Shown: positions 31,521 to 43,639 of the stretch, in pieces | Layout: each line of letters starts with the position of its first letter | Numbering within the stretch: position 1 is the first letter of the stretch | Assembly: GCA_958510875.1 (NCBI GenBank) | Contig: OY294067.1 | Coordinates: forward strand, 248,201,736-248,265,735 | Source of the DNA: Endomychus coccineus | Taxonomy: Eukaryota; Arthropoda; Insecta; Coleoptera; Endomychidae | Direction: 5' to 3' | DNA: 64,000 bases | Program-made: the position numbers and the translations under genes | Notes under the pieces: generated by a model | Told to the model about the DNA's origin: nothing | Seen by the model: only the letters and a program-made list of their open reading frames with translations | Databases searched by the model: none

Positions 31521-32831
31521 TTTAGACAAAGCAAGTAATTACCAATAGCAGCATACTGTCCTCAATCTCTTCTTCTCTTCGTCACATTTTGTTCACATCC
31601 AACATTCAACTTTCCGAAAATACAACTGAGAAATGACCTGTCCTTTACGCTTGTTTTGTTTTTCATCGGACATGTTCTACTTTTGTTCGCCTTTTTGTTT
31701 CAAAGGACAGTTTGTATTTTGTGTCCTTCTGCAGTGAATCCGGCATGATGCTGCTGTAGACATTCTATCGTTTACTTATATTTTCAACTCAGTCTGAAAT
31801 AATTCCACAAATAAAACTCAATTAGTCGTAAATGAATTCAAGAAAACTAATTTTATTGGATATCCAACACCATATCAGTTAATTTTTGGTTTACTCTGTA
31901 AACTTTTGAATTGTCTTTTATTATAGATAAGCTGAATGGGTTTCTTTCTGTACAATCTCATACTAACTGATATACCCGACCTCACCTAGAGAATCTCTAT
32001 GCAACTCTATGCTTTACAACTCTATGTATTACATATTGAAATACTTTGCTATCTGAGGTACCACAGTGAGATGTTATATAATTTTTTATTTCATACTGTC
32101 TGGAAAATTCGACCTTTATACTCAAATTTGAGGCCAGAGAGTGGAACATAACATCTAGTTAAGGGAACTATTTAGATATGAAAATCGATTTAATCGATTA
32201 TTGAAATATCTCCATATATTCGATAGTGCTTTCGAAAATTAGTAGTAGACAAGATTAGTACTTCGATTTAGATTATTCTCTCGGTCGTACAAGATAAAAC
32301 ACAACACACAACTGGTTTAATCGAGTCGATATCGAGATATATAGAACTACTGAAATTAAACCATAAATTTAAGAAGTAAATAGGAAATGAAAAAAATGAG
32401 GCCACAATTGATATTTTATTTAAGGTTCCCATCTGGATACTGGGTTATTCTGATACTCCAACTGAAGTTTACTTATGTCTCTTCAGTTTTTTCTGATATC
32501 AATTCGATAAACACTCCGAACGTGTCCCAAACACATCTAATTGTTCTTTCGCTCACACTCCGTAACCCGCGCTAATTGGCTCACTGGTTTTCATGCTATA
32601 TGTGGAATATGTGTAGTCTATGTGGTCTTCAATTACACGTTTTATCCAACAAAATTTAGACTTTTCATTCGATGAACCAGCAAAAAAACATAGCATGTTT
32701 ATTCCTTAGAGATTTTAGTAATTACTGTACTAGTAGTAATGTAATGTATAAATATAATTCCTGAAATCCGGAGCTATTTCGTGGATCATTGATTAGTAGA
32801 GTATGTGGAACCAAAAAATAAGTGATATCGG
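31521..32831. other. No recognisable gene
   Basis: AT-rich sequence without a coding exon or transposon end that I can identify. Confidence 0.45.
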
Positions 32832-33338
32832 TAAATTTGTTATGATTTAACGCGACTCCACGGAAAATGTTTGTTCTGGTGTATGAAACGAAACTCTAAA
32901 ATTTCCACCTCCTAAATTGACCGCAACCCCTTTTTTCAAGATTTTGGGGTATTTTGGATATTTTAAGGGGAGGTTCGTAAAAAAAATTGCTGTCTTCAGT
33001 TGTATTGGGAATCAAGAAATCAAACTGGAACCCTTCTATTGTCAATGTTTAAGGAACTCCTAGCCTGACGGCTAACTCGGACAGTTTTCAAAAAAATTAA
33101 GATGAAATTTGGACTGAAGGTAGGTTTTATGCCCCCAAAACTGCCCTCCAAATTTCAAGTTAAAATATTAAATGGTTTCCGAGGAATTCGAATTTTTTAG
33201 CTAATTTTCAAATTGAGATATCTCATGTCCTTCTCATCCGATTGACATCTGCTTGGCATCAAAATGTAGGTATTTGCATATATTTTTACGTGGTAATCAT
33301 CGTTTTTATACTACATCAGCAATATGATACTATTTTAG

Positions 33339-33431
33339 GTGACAGATTCTGTGTCAAGTAGTATTTCCAGCAGTACTTCCAGTGTATACAGCGTGGCGAG
33401 TTCAAGTGGTCGGAAGAGAAGACGGCAATAA
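33339..33431 (+). pseudogene. Serine-rich mini-exon, left-arm copy
   Basis: It follows a good acceptor (ACTATTTTAG) and is 31 codons including the stop: VTDSVSSSISSSTSSVYSVA then SSSGRKRRRQ. Serine-rich with a basic KRRR end like a nuclear localisation signal. I do not recognise the protein. Its preceding exons are not in the arm, so it is either a captured host-gene terminal exon or the end of the element's own lost gene. Confidence 0.5.
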
Positions 33432-33665
33432 TATTGAATAAATACGTACAATTTGAAAAAAATTAAAAAAAAAAAAAAGAAAAAAAAAAGAAAAGGTGGC
33501 ATCAGTAAGATGCCTATGACATTTTTTACTTAACCATTTCGTTAATTATTATTTATGAACTACCCTATACTGCTTTTTTTTGTTTTCCTTTTTTTCAATT
33601 TATTAATTTTTTTAATTTTTTTAATTTTTTTACTTTTCTTTAAAATTTTACATATTCATTCAATA

Positions 33666-33758
33666 TTATTGCTGTCTTCTCTTCCGACCACTTGAACACG
33701 CCACGCTGTATACACTGGAAGTACTGCTGGAAATACTACTTGCCTCAGAATCTGTCAC
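33666..33758 (-). pseudogene. Serine-rich mini-exon, right-arm copy
   Basis: Mirror of the left-arm copy: acceptor ATTTTAG, 31 codons, TDSEASSISSSTSSVYSVAC then SSGRKRRQQ. It differs at only a few bases (Val-Ser to Glu-Ala, one Ser to Cys, one Arg to Gln). Length, frame, stop and splice acceptor are all preserved in both arms. Confidence 0.5.
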
Positions 33759-35461
33759 CTAAAATAGTATCATATTGATAATGTAGTATAAGAACGATGA
33801 TTACCACGTGAAAATACATGCAAATACCTACATTTTGACTCAAAGCACATGTCAATCGGATGAAAAGGACATGAGATATCTCAATTTGAAAATTAGCTAA
33901 AAAACTGACTTAAACTAGAATTTCTCAGAAACCATCTGATATTTTAATTTAAAAGATATTTCAATTTAATTTTGAGAGCAGTTTTGGGGGCATAAAACCT
34001 ACCTTCAGTCCAAATTTCAGCTGAATTGGTTGAAAACTGCCCGAGTTAGCCGTCACGCAAGTTCCCATGCATTTATGTATATACAGGTTCGGAAATTATT
34101 TATCTTGGGTATGGTGGCTTCATGAGAGCGTAAAGAATAGCTTGCTATATGATAGAGAGAGCATTACAATTTCAGGCCGGCCAGCTCAGAACGTAGGACG
34201 TTAGTATCATACCAGCACCAGTCGGGCGAATGTGCGAGTAGCAGTTAACGCCTCGGGTGGGGTAAGGGGAGGGGCGCATAGCAGTGCGTCTCTCTTGTTT
34301 ATGTGGTATTATCATATCATTGCGTTCCTTGTTGCTCATGTAGATTTATGTCTGTACCCCAGAAGAATTATTTCCGATACTGTTTATACATCTATTGCGA
34401 GGAAGGGGGAGGTCGGATTAACTTGAAATTTGAACTGGGAGTTCCTTAAGCATTGACAATGAAAGGGTTCCAGTTTGGTTTGCTAATTCCTAATACAATT
34501 GAAGATAGCAATTTTTTTTTGACGAACTTCCCCTAAAAATGTCCAAAATACCCCAAGATGGTGAAAAAAAAGGGGTTGCGGTCAATTTAGGAGGTAGAAA
34601 TTATAGAGTTTTGTTTCATACACCAAAACAAACATTTTCCGTGGAGTCGCGTTAAATCATAAGAAATTTTCGATCAAAATGTTTCACATACTCTACTAGA
34701 TGTTGTTATTTCAATTTCCTATTGATTCAATTAAACTGCTATTGCCTACAAACAGTCTACCTTAAATACGCAATTTCTATTTTAGCCTTCGTTATCTTTC
34801 AAACATAAATATGTATTTATTGGGTGACGGGGGGCATTGGGGGAATCCTCATATGATACCAGGGAATTCCGTATGGCACCAAGGCCGAAAGAAGTACAGG
34901 TGTTGGAATACTCTAGCCAAAGGATCAAGGAGAAATAATTTCTTTGAACCTAGGGATACCAGAATTCCAAGCAAAAATGTGCTCGAATTATGAGGGAGAG
35001 GGCTTATGGGAATAGACAAATCACAATCATAGCGAGCAACCTAGCAATGCTTAAGGCACTGGAGTCATCCAAAATCACCTCACAATGCTTACTCGATTAT
35101 GTAAGGGAGCTAACGGTACTGGTAAAGAACTCCAATAGAGTTAAACTCGTATGGGAGTCTGAAAAAACCAGATGCGGAATAGACCCTGATTAGACCAGCG
35201 AAATCTGTGAACCAAAAATGGCTCGAGGAGGAGTACCGTGCCTATTGGAGGGAATTGCACCGTATGGGAGACCTCCAGCAGCAAGCAGTGAAAAATCTAC
35301 TGACGTTCAGCAGACAAGAAATAAGGAATCTAGTTGCATTCCTGACTGGACACGCCCCATGCAACTAACATCTCTGCACGATGGGTCTGGTAGATCAGTT
35401 CACATGCAGGGCTGCGGCGTGGAAGAATATATACTCATGCATGTGCTGTGTCAGTGCACGG

Positions 35462-36672
35462 TAGTGTTGGGCGATTATTTCGGAAGTATCTATTCTGTGG
35501 ATCGTAAAGTATCAAGGCAGGTGGTATCGATACTGGTGAATGTATCGATACTCAAAATATCGGGTATCGTATGGAGAAGAGTAAAGGAATTAGTGAACAA
35601 CTACGAAAACTAGAAGGAACTGCATGTCAAAGAATGAATAAGTTTATTGAAATATGCCAAAAAAAAAAATTAAACATTCAACATTGAACAAATAGGATCT
35701 CGAATTAGAAGTGCCAATCTTCTAAATCTAACGATTTCAAAAATAATAATTTTGAAAGCATTTCGCCTCTTAAATTATTGTGTTTCGGTGTCACTATATT
35801 TCCTGCTTGTAAAAATACTCTTCCGCAGGGTACAGAACTGCCCACAATTGTCGAATATTTGATTGTAATTTGTTTTAGAATGTTAGATTCATTTCCATTC
35901 CAAAATATTAATGAATCTGATTTCAGGCATCAGAGGTCTGTTCAAATAATGTTTGATGTCAATGAAAAATTCATCAGTTTGTTCGCCAAATTGATTGTTA
36001 ATATTTTCTTTAGTTAACGTTAAATATAGAGACCACAAGCTATCACATTCTAGGACGCTATAAGTATTTGGTGATTCCACAATTTCGATGCCATTTTGCA
36101 GAAAATTTTTTCGACTTACATTCTTGGTCGATCATATTAATTGCACTTTTAACTTTTGGCATAATTATTCCAAAATATCATACACAAGAACAAACAATTA
36201 TATTTTATAAATGAGCTGCAGCGCACAAATAGTTTAAATCATACGTAAGATAATGGCTGAAGTCTCTGGAATAGTGCATACAGAGATAACGTTATTTTCT
36301 CTTGTGAATACACATATTAGGCATAAGCATAAATGTTACTCCAATCCTGTAATTCCCCCCTCTTATGAGACAGATACGCATATACATAAACAGGAATCTA
36401 TCTAATACTTCGTAAAGTGAAGCAACGTAATAGCTCTAATGTTAGATGACGCTTCAAAAAAATTAAGTCAAATACATAAGTTAAAGAATTTTATTCTGAA
36501 TATTTTATTATGTTCGATTTCGATCGATACTGTAGTACTGTACATCTCCGATACTATACTCGAGTATCGATACCTCTGTGGTATCGGTAGGTCAAGTATC
36601 GATTCAAAATATCGAATATTGAACCGCAAAGTATCGATACGATGAAATATCTACACGTATCGCCCAACCATA
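35462..36672 (-). mobile_element. hAT transposon, internally deleted, 1.2 kb, with 8 bp target duplication
   Basis: The ends TAGTGTTGGGCGAT and ATCGCCCAACCATA are imperfect inverted repeats, flanked by perfect copies of GTGCACGG (35454-35461 and 36673-36680). Eight-base duplications are diagnostic of hAT. Subterminal GTATCGATAC-type words recur near both ends. Only the transposase C-terminus remains (35705-36080, minus). Confidence 0.93.
35705..36080 (-). pseudogene. hAT transposase C-terminal dimerisation domain, frameshifted
   Basis: Minus strand: RPLMPEIRFINILEWK, then a frame change, then GNESNILKQITIKYSTIVGS, SVPCGRVFLQAGNIVTPKHN, NLRGEMLSKLLFLKSL and DLEDWHF before the stop. This is the conserved hAT dimerisation region (Y/I-W-K...; ...SVPCERVFS-AGN...; ...L...LLFL). 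The catalytic part is deleted. Its strand matches the orientation of the hosting element. Confidence 0.85.
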
Positions 36673-36831
36673 GTGCACGGCATACGCCGCCGTCGTCGGA
36701 CATACCTTGGGGACGATAATACTACACCCGAGGAATTCAGAACTATTCCCTACATCAGGCACAGAATACATTGGACCGATGACGGAATAGGAAAATGTGA
36801 GGGCACATAAGGATACTACGGATACTAATGT

Positions 36832-37672
36832 ACCGGAATATCAACAATCATCTTGGCAAGGATGGTTGTGGAATCTAAAACGTGTGTCTCACTGACATCA
36901 TCAATAACCTACAAATTTCATATCTATTTATTTCAGTTGTAAAACAATAATGAACTACAAATTATGAAATAACGGTTTTAGTAACAAGAAAAACTAAATT
37001 ACAGTAATTGTTGGAAATGTCCCCCGTTTTGTTCGATGCACAAGTTGACGCGCATCCTCAAGCTGTGAAAACAGTTTTGCAGCATTTCTTGCGTTATGGT
37101 TGCACATTGTTGAACTATTCTTTGTTGACAACTTCTTCTGTGCGAACTCTTGGTCTACCAGCACCTTTTTTATGAGTCACACAACCAGTTTCGCGAAACA
37201 CTTCAACACAATTTGTAAGGCATGCATAAAAATTGTCCGGTAATATTGCCACGTTTGGGAAGTGCTTTTGTCCAAACACAAACGTTGACTGTATTGCCAA
37301 TTTCCATTAACTAGGGCACCCGTTCGAAAATAGGCTTCAATCATGAAAATTTTGTGCTGTGTGGTAAGAGGCATGGATTCAAAAACTGGATTAGAAAATT
37401 TCAGCACAATGACTTAACAGATTCTGACACAACAAAACATATTCAAAAATTTAAAGTAAGACACACGTTTTACATTCCACAATCACCCTTGACCAAGATA
37501 ATTTTTAATTTGTAGTTCATTATTGTTTTACAACTGAAATAAATAGGTATGAAATTTGTAGGTTATTGATGATCTCAGTGTGACAGTGACATAATCATTT
37601 CAAACGTAAAGTAAGACACACGTTTTAGATCCCACAACCACCCTTGAGCAAGATAATTTTTGATATCCCGGT
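36832..37672 (-). mobile_element. Non-autonomous DUF4817-type DNA transposon, copy 2
   Basis: Same family as 3524-4422, inserted in opposite orientation. It starts ACCGGAATATC and ends GATATCCCGGT; CTAATG occurs just outside both ends (36825-36830 and 37674-37679) and may be a target duplication. Its left terminal repeat is shortened by a deletion. The transposase remnant on the minus strand has the helix-turn-helix block (MIEAYFRTGALVNGNWQY, VFRETGCVTHKKGAGRPRVR) in two overlapping frames at 37407-37115, and beyond it IVQQCATITQEMLQN and RVNLCIEQNGGHFQQLL, the C-terminal tail. The catalytic core is missing exactly as in copy 1. Confidence 0.87.
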
Positions 37673-37673
37673 G

Positions 37674-37880
37674 CTAATGACCGCAGTGCGCTGGGGTTCA
37701 TTCGGAAGGTAGGACCTTAAGGCGGAGGGGTTTTACTCGGTAATAATCTCGCACTATCAGGGCCACGGGTCACCGAGGCGTCTGTTCAACATTTCCCCTC
37801 TTCTGTGCCAAAAACAATCGTTGTTATCTGGCAAAAGTCAATTAGAAACAAATGAATGAATTCATACCCGGGACGGGTGG
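37674..37880 (+). other. GC-richer fragment, possibly a LINE 3' untranslated region
   Basis: The run GGGGTTTTACTCGGTAATAA followed by CACTATCAGGGCCACGGGTC resembles the formula of jockey/R1-type LINE 3' regions (a GGTTTTA-G-CGGTAAT... segment). Composition differs sharply from both sides. No coding frame is kept. Confidence 0.35.
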
Positions 37881-39093
37881 CGACCCTATTAAATACTTAT
37901 TGAAGATTAATATGACTTTTGAACTTTTCCCACAATGTTTGATATTAATCTTTGAGGACATGACATGAATAATGAAACAATAGGTAAGTACTAATTTAAA
38001 ATTATTTATTGCTGCAGTATTAAGCGTAAAATACTGGATAAATTTACAATTGAGTGAATAAGTAACCTAAGGCTAAATTTAATTCTATATAATTTTACTG
38101 TACAGTTTTTACTATAACTATCAGGAAAATAAAATAATATAAATAAACTAACAACACATTTTGTACACAACAATGTTATATATTTTTGCCGTTACTGCGA
38201 CGAAGATTAAAAAATATAGGCAACTATAAAGAACTATGCTGTCTACAAAATTCTCTATATTTAGTAGTCTACAATAATCTCATAAAAGAGAATGTAGTAC
38301 ATGAAAGCTTTGATTAAATAAAATAATATTTTTTATTCCTTAACACTAAACATTTCACAACTAAGTGTCAAATAGAATTCTATTCATAAACAACACGTTT
38401 GCACACTATTGATCATTTGAAGTAAATGGCACATCATGATAAAGAAGCTTGAAATAGGTATCTAGAGTAAAGGACGAGCGACTTTGCTTCACTCCTTGAT
38501 TGATCTATTGTTTCTTTTTATTGCACTCATATTTTTCCTTAGAATTTTCCTACATGAATAATGATTCTTATATATACACTTTGCTAACCTAATTTCACCG
38601 AGGCGTTAATATAACGAAAATGAAAGCAAAAGAATCCAACAACGAAGTAATCTAATTTGACATTCAACATTATCTGCAGGTTACATTATCTAATTGCAAA
38701 TTTACCACATCCTGAAATATATTCATTAGAAGAAATGTGCAGCAACAAACAGTCACAATAATTCATCAATCATGAACAACAAAATAAAGGCACTCAATGG
38801 AACTGTAAGTGACTATGAGAAATCTAGTGGTGGCATCATAGTGTATTTGAGTAATTATATTATATCACATAATTCGGTACTGTTTATGAATAAAATTAGT
38901 TACACGTGAGATTCATATGAATTCAAAAATGACAGGTGACATTCTTTTTTGAATTTGAACAAAAGTTCATTATACTGAACTACTTATTAATTCCATCACA
39001 GTCGATGCAATGTTCATTTATGTGTATTGTTGTTACAATTGGTTCTATATTTGGGTTATGTATTATATAAACGATTTCGACTCACACACAATC
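37881..39093. other. No gene; AT-rich
   Basis: Nothing recognisable. If the exon candidate at 39094-39282 is real, this would be its 3' flank; TTTATT words (AATAAA on the minus strand) occur near 38300. Confidence 0.35.
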
Positions 39094-39282
39094 TCATAAA
39101 TACCTATTGCTTGTAATAAGAACTAAAAAATAAGGATAAGGTAGGTGCAGTTCCCTCGTACCAGAATGGATTTGGCAAATACTGATTACTTGCGATTTCT
39201 TTTCGAATTTTTGATTTGGTCTTTTGAACCGCCGTTGAAATCTGCTATCTTCTATAAACCATTTGGACAAGCGTAATCTAAT
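39094..39282 (-). CDS. Candidate terminal exon, unknown protein
   Basis: A good acceptor (TTTTATTTTCAG) is followed by the only open frame of the three, 62 codons to a TGA: IRLRLSKWFIEDSRFQRRFK, RPNQKFEKKSQVIS, then a hydrophobic end with LHLPYPYFLVLITS. The first part is strongly basic and codon-like compared with the AT-rich surroundings. I do not recognise the family. It lies on the same strand as and downstream of the UNC93-like gene but does not continue it, since that gene has its own stop. It could be chance. Confidence 0.25.
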   Translation of the reverse strand: MRLRLSKWFIEDSRFQRRFKRPNQKFEKKSQVISICQIHSGTRELHLPYPYFLVLITSNRYL

Positions 39283-41935
39283 CTGAAAATAAAATGAAAG
39301 TTTGAGATATCATACTTTACAAACGTACATAAAAATGTATATACATCCTCAGGTATTTTTATAGTGCCTACAATAAAATAATGTTTCAACAATTGGCAAT
39401 TTATTAATATAAAATTTTTTATCACAATCTTTTGAAAACATAATTATTGTAAAAATTAATGAATTTGTTATTTGGAATGCAAAATTTATAAGTAGACAAA
39501 CAATTAATTTTTGGTAGCTCTTTAAATATTATTCTAATACTTGTTTAAATTCATTTAATTTTATGAAAGTGGTTGTTAACTGATTTTCCCATCAGGATTT
39601 CGAGAACCTACAGATTCATATTTTATATTATTACATAGTGCAGAAATGATAAAAATTTTTTTGAAATATAAGAAATAATTTTATAAAATAATTAAATGAA
39701 ATTAGAAATTTTTTAATAAATTGAATTAAAAAAATAAATAAAATAAAAAAAATAAATTTTATTTTCCAAATATTTTTTCTCTTACCAAATTTAGAAAAAC
39801 ATTTATATTTTTAACAAATACTGCATTCTCACAAAACATTGCGACACAAAATTTTATGTTAAAAAAATTATAGTAATGAATTACCAATTGTTGCAATATT
39901 ATTTATTGTAACCACTATTAAAATACCTGAGGAGGGGGCTAATAGACTGTGAAACAAGTAGTGCTTATCTGAAAAATGGATTGTGAAAGTTTTAATCTAG
40001 TCAAGATTATAATATGAATGAACTCACATATGGGTGATACCAATTAATTGTCTATTTTACTTAGAGTTTTACAAGGAAATACTGATAGATATCTCTTGTA
40101 TTTTATCTAATTCTCCAATTTTGTGCTTCTTTGAATCTGATTGGAGTTGACTATATTAGACAATTTTGTCTAATGAATAATTAATGTTTTGTGTAGTTGG
40201 TAGACATGTGCAAATATTTTACTTAGTTAAGGTTTACAATTGAAAAAACTTCTAATAAATATTCTATAACATTTTTGACAAATTGGAAGAAATTGCTATA
40301 CATTCTCTAGTTTTTTCCTCCGATTGACATTCATTATGGTTTTCTAATGTGAGCTGAAAGCTACTTCAACGATCAATTTTTATTTGAAAACTTCCCACTG
40401 CAAATAATTCTGGTTCTTTTTGAATTTAAAATTTGTCTACCTATTGTGATACATTATTATAAATTCTAGATCGAATAATAGAAAAAAAAATGAGTTTAAA
40501 TGATTAAAATTCTTCAAAAATCATAATATGTTATTACATTTAAGAACATTCAATTTATTGCAGAATACTTGATGTTCAAATTATTTTTTTCTTGAAATCG
40601 TAAAAAAGAGATTGAAGACTTAGAAAAAACTGGTTCATGCTAATAAACTGAAAAATATGAATTAAACAAGTTGTAATTCTTGAAAAATAGCAAAATAAAT
40701 AATTGTTCCTATGGAAAAAGTGTGAGAGAATTCTTTTATGATGCGGTCCTGGAACCAACATTTTTCAAACCAATTGTATTGTCCTGTTGAAATTCAAAGG
40801 TGTATAGTGATTTATATTATTTGAACTGGAAAGCATATCTGCGTGTTATTTTATCAAACCGAATAACATTTTTGAATTCTATCAATAATTAATTTTTCAA
40901 TAATTATCAATAAAATCAAGATGGTAAAATGTGGTTTTAATTGATTATGAAAATGAACTATTTATTCGATATTATATTAATCAGGCATTATTGCGCAAGA
41001 AAAAAATAATGGGTATAAGAGAGGTAAATATACGAAATTGCGCCCCTAGTTTATGTGATTATTATAAATATACGAATAATATGTTCATATGCAATAATAT
41101 CATGTAACACGCAAATTTTTTATAGAGGTTGTGTTTTGGATTAGTTCCGTATGTTATTCACGTCAACGAATACGGATAAACCGACAATTTCTGGAACAAT
41201 CTAGAGGAAAATTACAGATTGAATGAATGAAACTAATTTAAATGGGATTTGTTTCTACTACAAAAATAATGAAGCATTCGCAGACGAATCGAAGGTCGTC
41301 AGCTATTGTGATTATACAATCGTGCATATTACGGAAACAATAAATAGCACAATTCATTGTTCAAAGATATGATTCATAGAAATTTCTGACTTTAATGCAA
41401 AAGCGAAAAGTGGCTCGCCTCGCTTACCTTCCATACGAGGATTTATTGAGATTTGTGCCAAGGATCGCCGATTCCTACTTTGAAAAGTCTGGAAATATTT
41501 CAGTGACAGTGTCTATGTATAGAATTTATAAAACGGAAAAAAACTGGATATTTCATGATTAAATAATTTGTTTGTAGGTAGATAATAATAGAGATTTTTT
41601 TTCTGTGAAGTTCAATCAATCAATCAATAAAAACAAGTGTCATTGATTTTTGAATACTTCTTAAACCGTATTAATTAATGAAAACTATGAAAAAAGGCTG
41701 ATTTTCCTGTAGAAATTCAAAGCAATTTGAAATCCAGGCGTAGATACTAGGAACCAAAAATGCCGGGTGCCATATGACTACACATGCGGAGGTGAAGCCC
41801 AAAGTATGGAGCCTTGTTCAAGCAAACAGACTACAGGGCTCATTGGCAATACACGAGACGTTCTGCTGAGTAGCCGTGGGCGACCGGCTTACCCGAAAGC
41901 ACCGAAACACGCCCCGGGAGTGAGGATATGAGACG
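39283..41935. other. No recognisable gene
   Basis: Long AT-rich stretch without TE coding, splice-bounded exon or clear repeat ends. The last 170 bases (from about 41760) turn GC-richer and lead into the MULE and LINE relics. Confidence 0.45.
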
Positions 41936-42030
41936 GCCTGAAAAAGATCCAAAAGGGAGAGATGTCTTTGATGAGCACATTACAGCAGGTCATCCCCCTC
42001 TGTTAAAGTTCAAGAAGTATAGGGATCATT
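41936..42030 (+). pseudogene. MULE transposase C-terminal scrap
   Basis: GLKKIQKG, then after one shift RDVFDEHITAGHPPLLKFKK and YRD, closely similar to LKKIQKGRDTFDDQLAAGHP in the relic at 30458-31140. Only about 30 codons remain. Confidence 0.65.
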
Positions 42031-42064
42031 AGAGCTAGTGCTAGACATTCTACTTGGATGTGAG

Positions 42065-42525
42065 AGTCAGTTGTATCTGCCTCTTCGCATTCACTACAAC
42101 ATGGATCATCAACAACCCATTAAGTACAGAAGTTTGTTCAGGAAACAGTGACCTTTGAGTTCTCCTTTCACAAGTTTTATGCCGTTTCCGCTCATGGACA
42201 TGAAGGATTTTGAGCGTTTGTGAGGCTTCGCCTATCTTTAGCAGGAGCTCCGCGCCACTTCGAGAGCCACTGTCTGTTCAGTAGTCTTTGAGAGCGCGGA
42301 GTCTCCGTTCCATCAGTTGATCGGCTACTTCATTCTTTTTGAATCCTGAGTGGGCGGGCACCCACACCAATATAAATTTCCTCACTATGGCTAATTCAGC
42401 CATGGCCTCCCTGCACTCCCAAAGATTCCTAGAAGTCATCCGAAGGGTGCGAAATGCGCCTAGCGCAGTTGTGCTGCCAGTACAGATTTTGGGAAGCTAC
42501 GGTCTACATTTTTTATGGTTATAGC
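42065..42525 (-). pseudogene. LINE RNase H / C-terminal relic
   Basis: Minus strand: VRKFILVWVPAHSGFKKNEV then ADQLMERRLRAL (RNase H motif VxLVWVPxHSGxxxNExAD), followed after breaks by GIKLVKGELKGHCFLNKLLY and a Cys-rich end (DPCCSECEEAD) as in the zinc-knuckle-like tail of I/R1-type LINEs. Multiple frame breaks. Confidence 0.7.
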
Positions 42526-43639
42526 AGTTGAACCAGATATTCTTTTGATTTTGTAACAGCTGACGGGCTCTTTGTTCCAGTCAAATAGAGAGAGTTATTG
42601 ATGGCTAATACGAGTACTACTACCAATAAATCTATTGAACAATATTGTGACATATATCTTTGGATACCAAAATCCCAGGAAGATAGTCATTAAAGGAACT
42701 GATGATCGAATCAGAAAAGCGTTGAACGTCGAAAGTTGATCGAAGGAAAATCTCCCAAAACGAAATGAAGCATGTAAATAATTGGACCCACAACTGGAAA
42801 AACTGAGCTCATATAACCAATAACTAGACTGAAATGAGCTCAAGGAAGCCGAACACGGTATCAAAAGTTTGGCCAATCAGTCTAAAAAGGAACGAACAGA
42901 TTTTCTTGGAACTTTTCATGACTATGCATTGAAAAATTGAAAAATTTGTAGATTTTATTTTGGGTGAACTAATGACGAAGTTCCTGATTGAATTCGTATC
43001 CATTGGATTTGATGGGTACGTAAACGTTCAAGCGTTTTCTCTGTGAATATTGCTATTAAAACTACAAAATTTTGAACTAGCTGTTCCAATCATTTCGCTT
43101 TCAAAAAGAGATGATAATATTACCATTAACTAATTAATAGCAATTAATTAATATGGGGATATAACCATGTTCCATTCATTAATTCTTATTCATAATGACG
43201 TGATAAAGCCACGTGCAATGCAAACAGAACAAAGGATGTATACAGAAGTAATTATTGGGAAATGTTATTGTCTAGGTATATTTGCTCTCGGAATTATTTA
43301 ATCCGGTTGTTAACAAACCTGAAACAATTACGGAATTTTTTCATTCATTTTCAATGATGATTAATGTTTTCCAATATAATTTACATCTTTCAGCTTCTAT
43401 TATTGGAAGTTCGAAGTTGGCACATCTTTTCTTTCGCATTGGCTTTTATATTTTATAATTGTTTTGTATAATACGTATAGAAATATGAGTACTTTAGCAA
43501 GTAGTGATATCAGAATTGTAATAGTATTGCTGAAGCATTACCCATTTCATAAGTTCATAACACAATGCAAAGTGAGATACAAATACTCTTAGTGTTAGAA
43601 TTAATAAACAAAGTTTTGGTTCTCTAAGTTGAATAGTGA
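42526..43639. other. No recognisable gene
   Basis: AT-rich; chance frames only. Confidence 0.45.

Larger units (their letters stand above)
32832..34670. repeat. Foldback inverted repeat D: 1.84 kb palindrome with a mini-exon in each arm
   Basis: The left arm (32832 to about 33480) and right arm (about 33590-34670) are complementary through TTAACGCGACTCCACGGAAA, ATTGACCGCAACCCC, GACGGCTAACTCGG, TTATGCCCCCAAAACTGCC, GACATGAGATATCTCAATTT and CTGTATACACTGGAAGTACT (as written or complemented). The centre is a poly-A/poly-T-bounded spacer. The right arm carries an extra segment of about 370 bp at roughly 34062-34435, flanked by a repeated GTTCC. Each arm holds the same 93 bp terminal exon-like segment. 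Confidence 0.92.
34985..36830 (+). pseudogene. RNase-H-bearing LINE relic, split by a hAT insertion
   Basis: Before the hAT element: NRQITIIASNLAMLKALESS, KITSQCLLDYVRELTVL and NRVKLVW (the region after the DSQAA motif of LINE RNase H, degenerate), then in another frame LLTFSRQEIRNLVAFLTGHA, CTMGLVDQFTCRAA and the Cys/His tail. After the hAT (36681 on): VHGIRRRRRTYLGDD and PEEFRTIPYIRHR, the LINE's C-terminus. The sequence is continuous if the hAT and one copy of its 8 bp duplication are removed. Several frame breaks. RNase H points to the I/R1/Loa-type group. Related fragments lie at 42065-42525 and 50095-50275. Confidence 0.75.
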
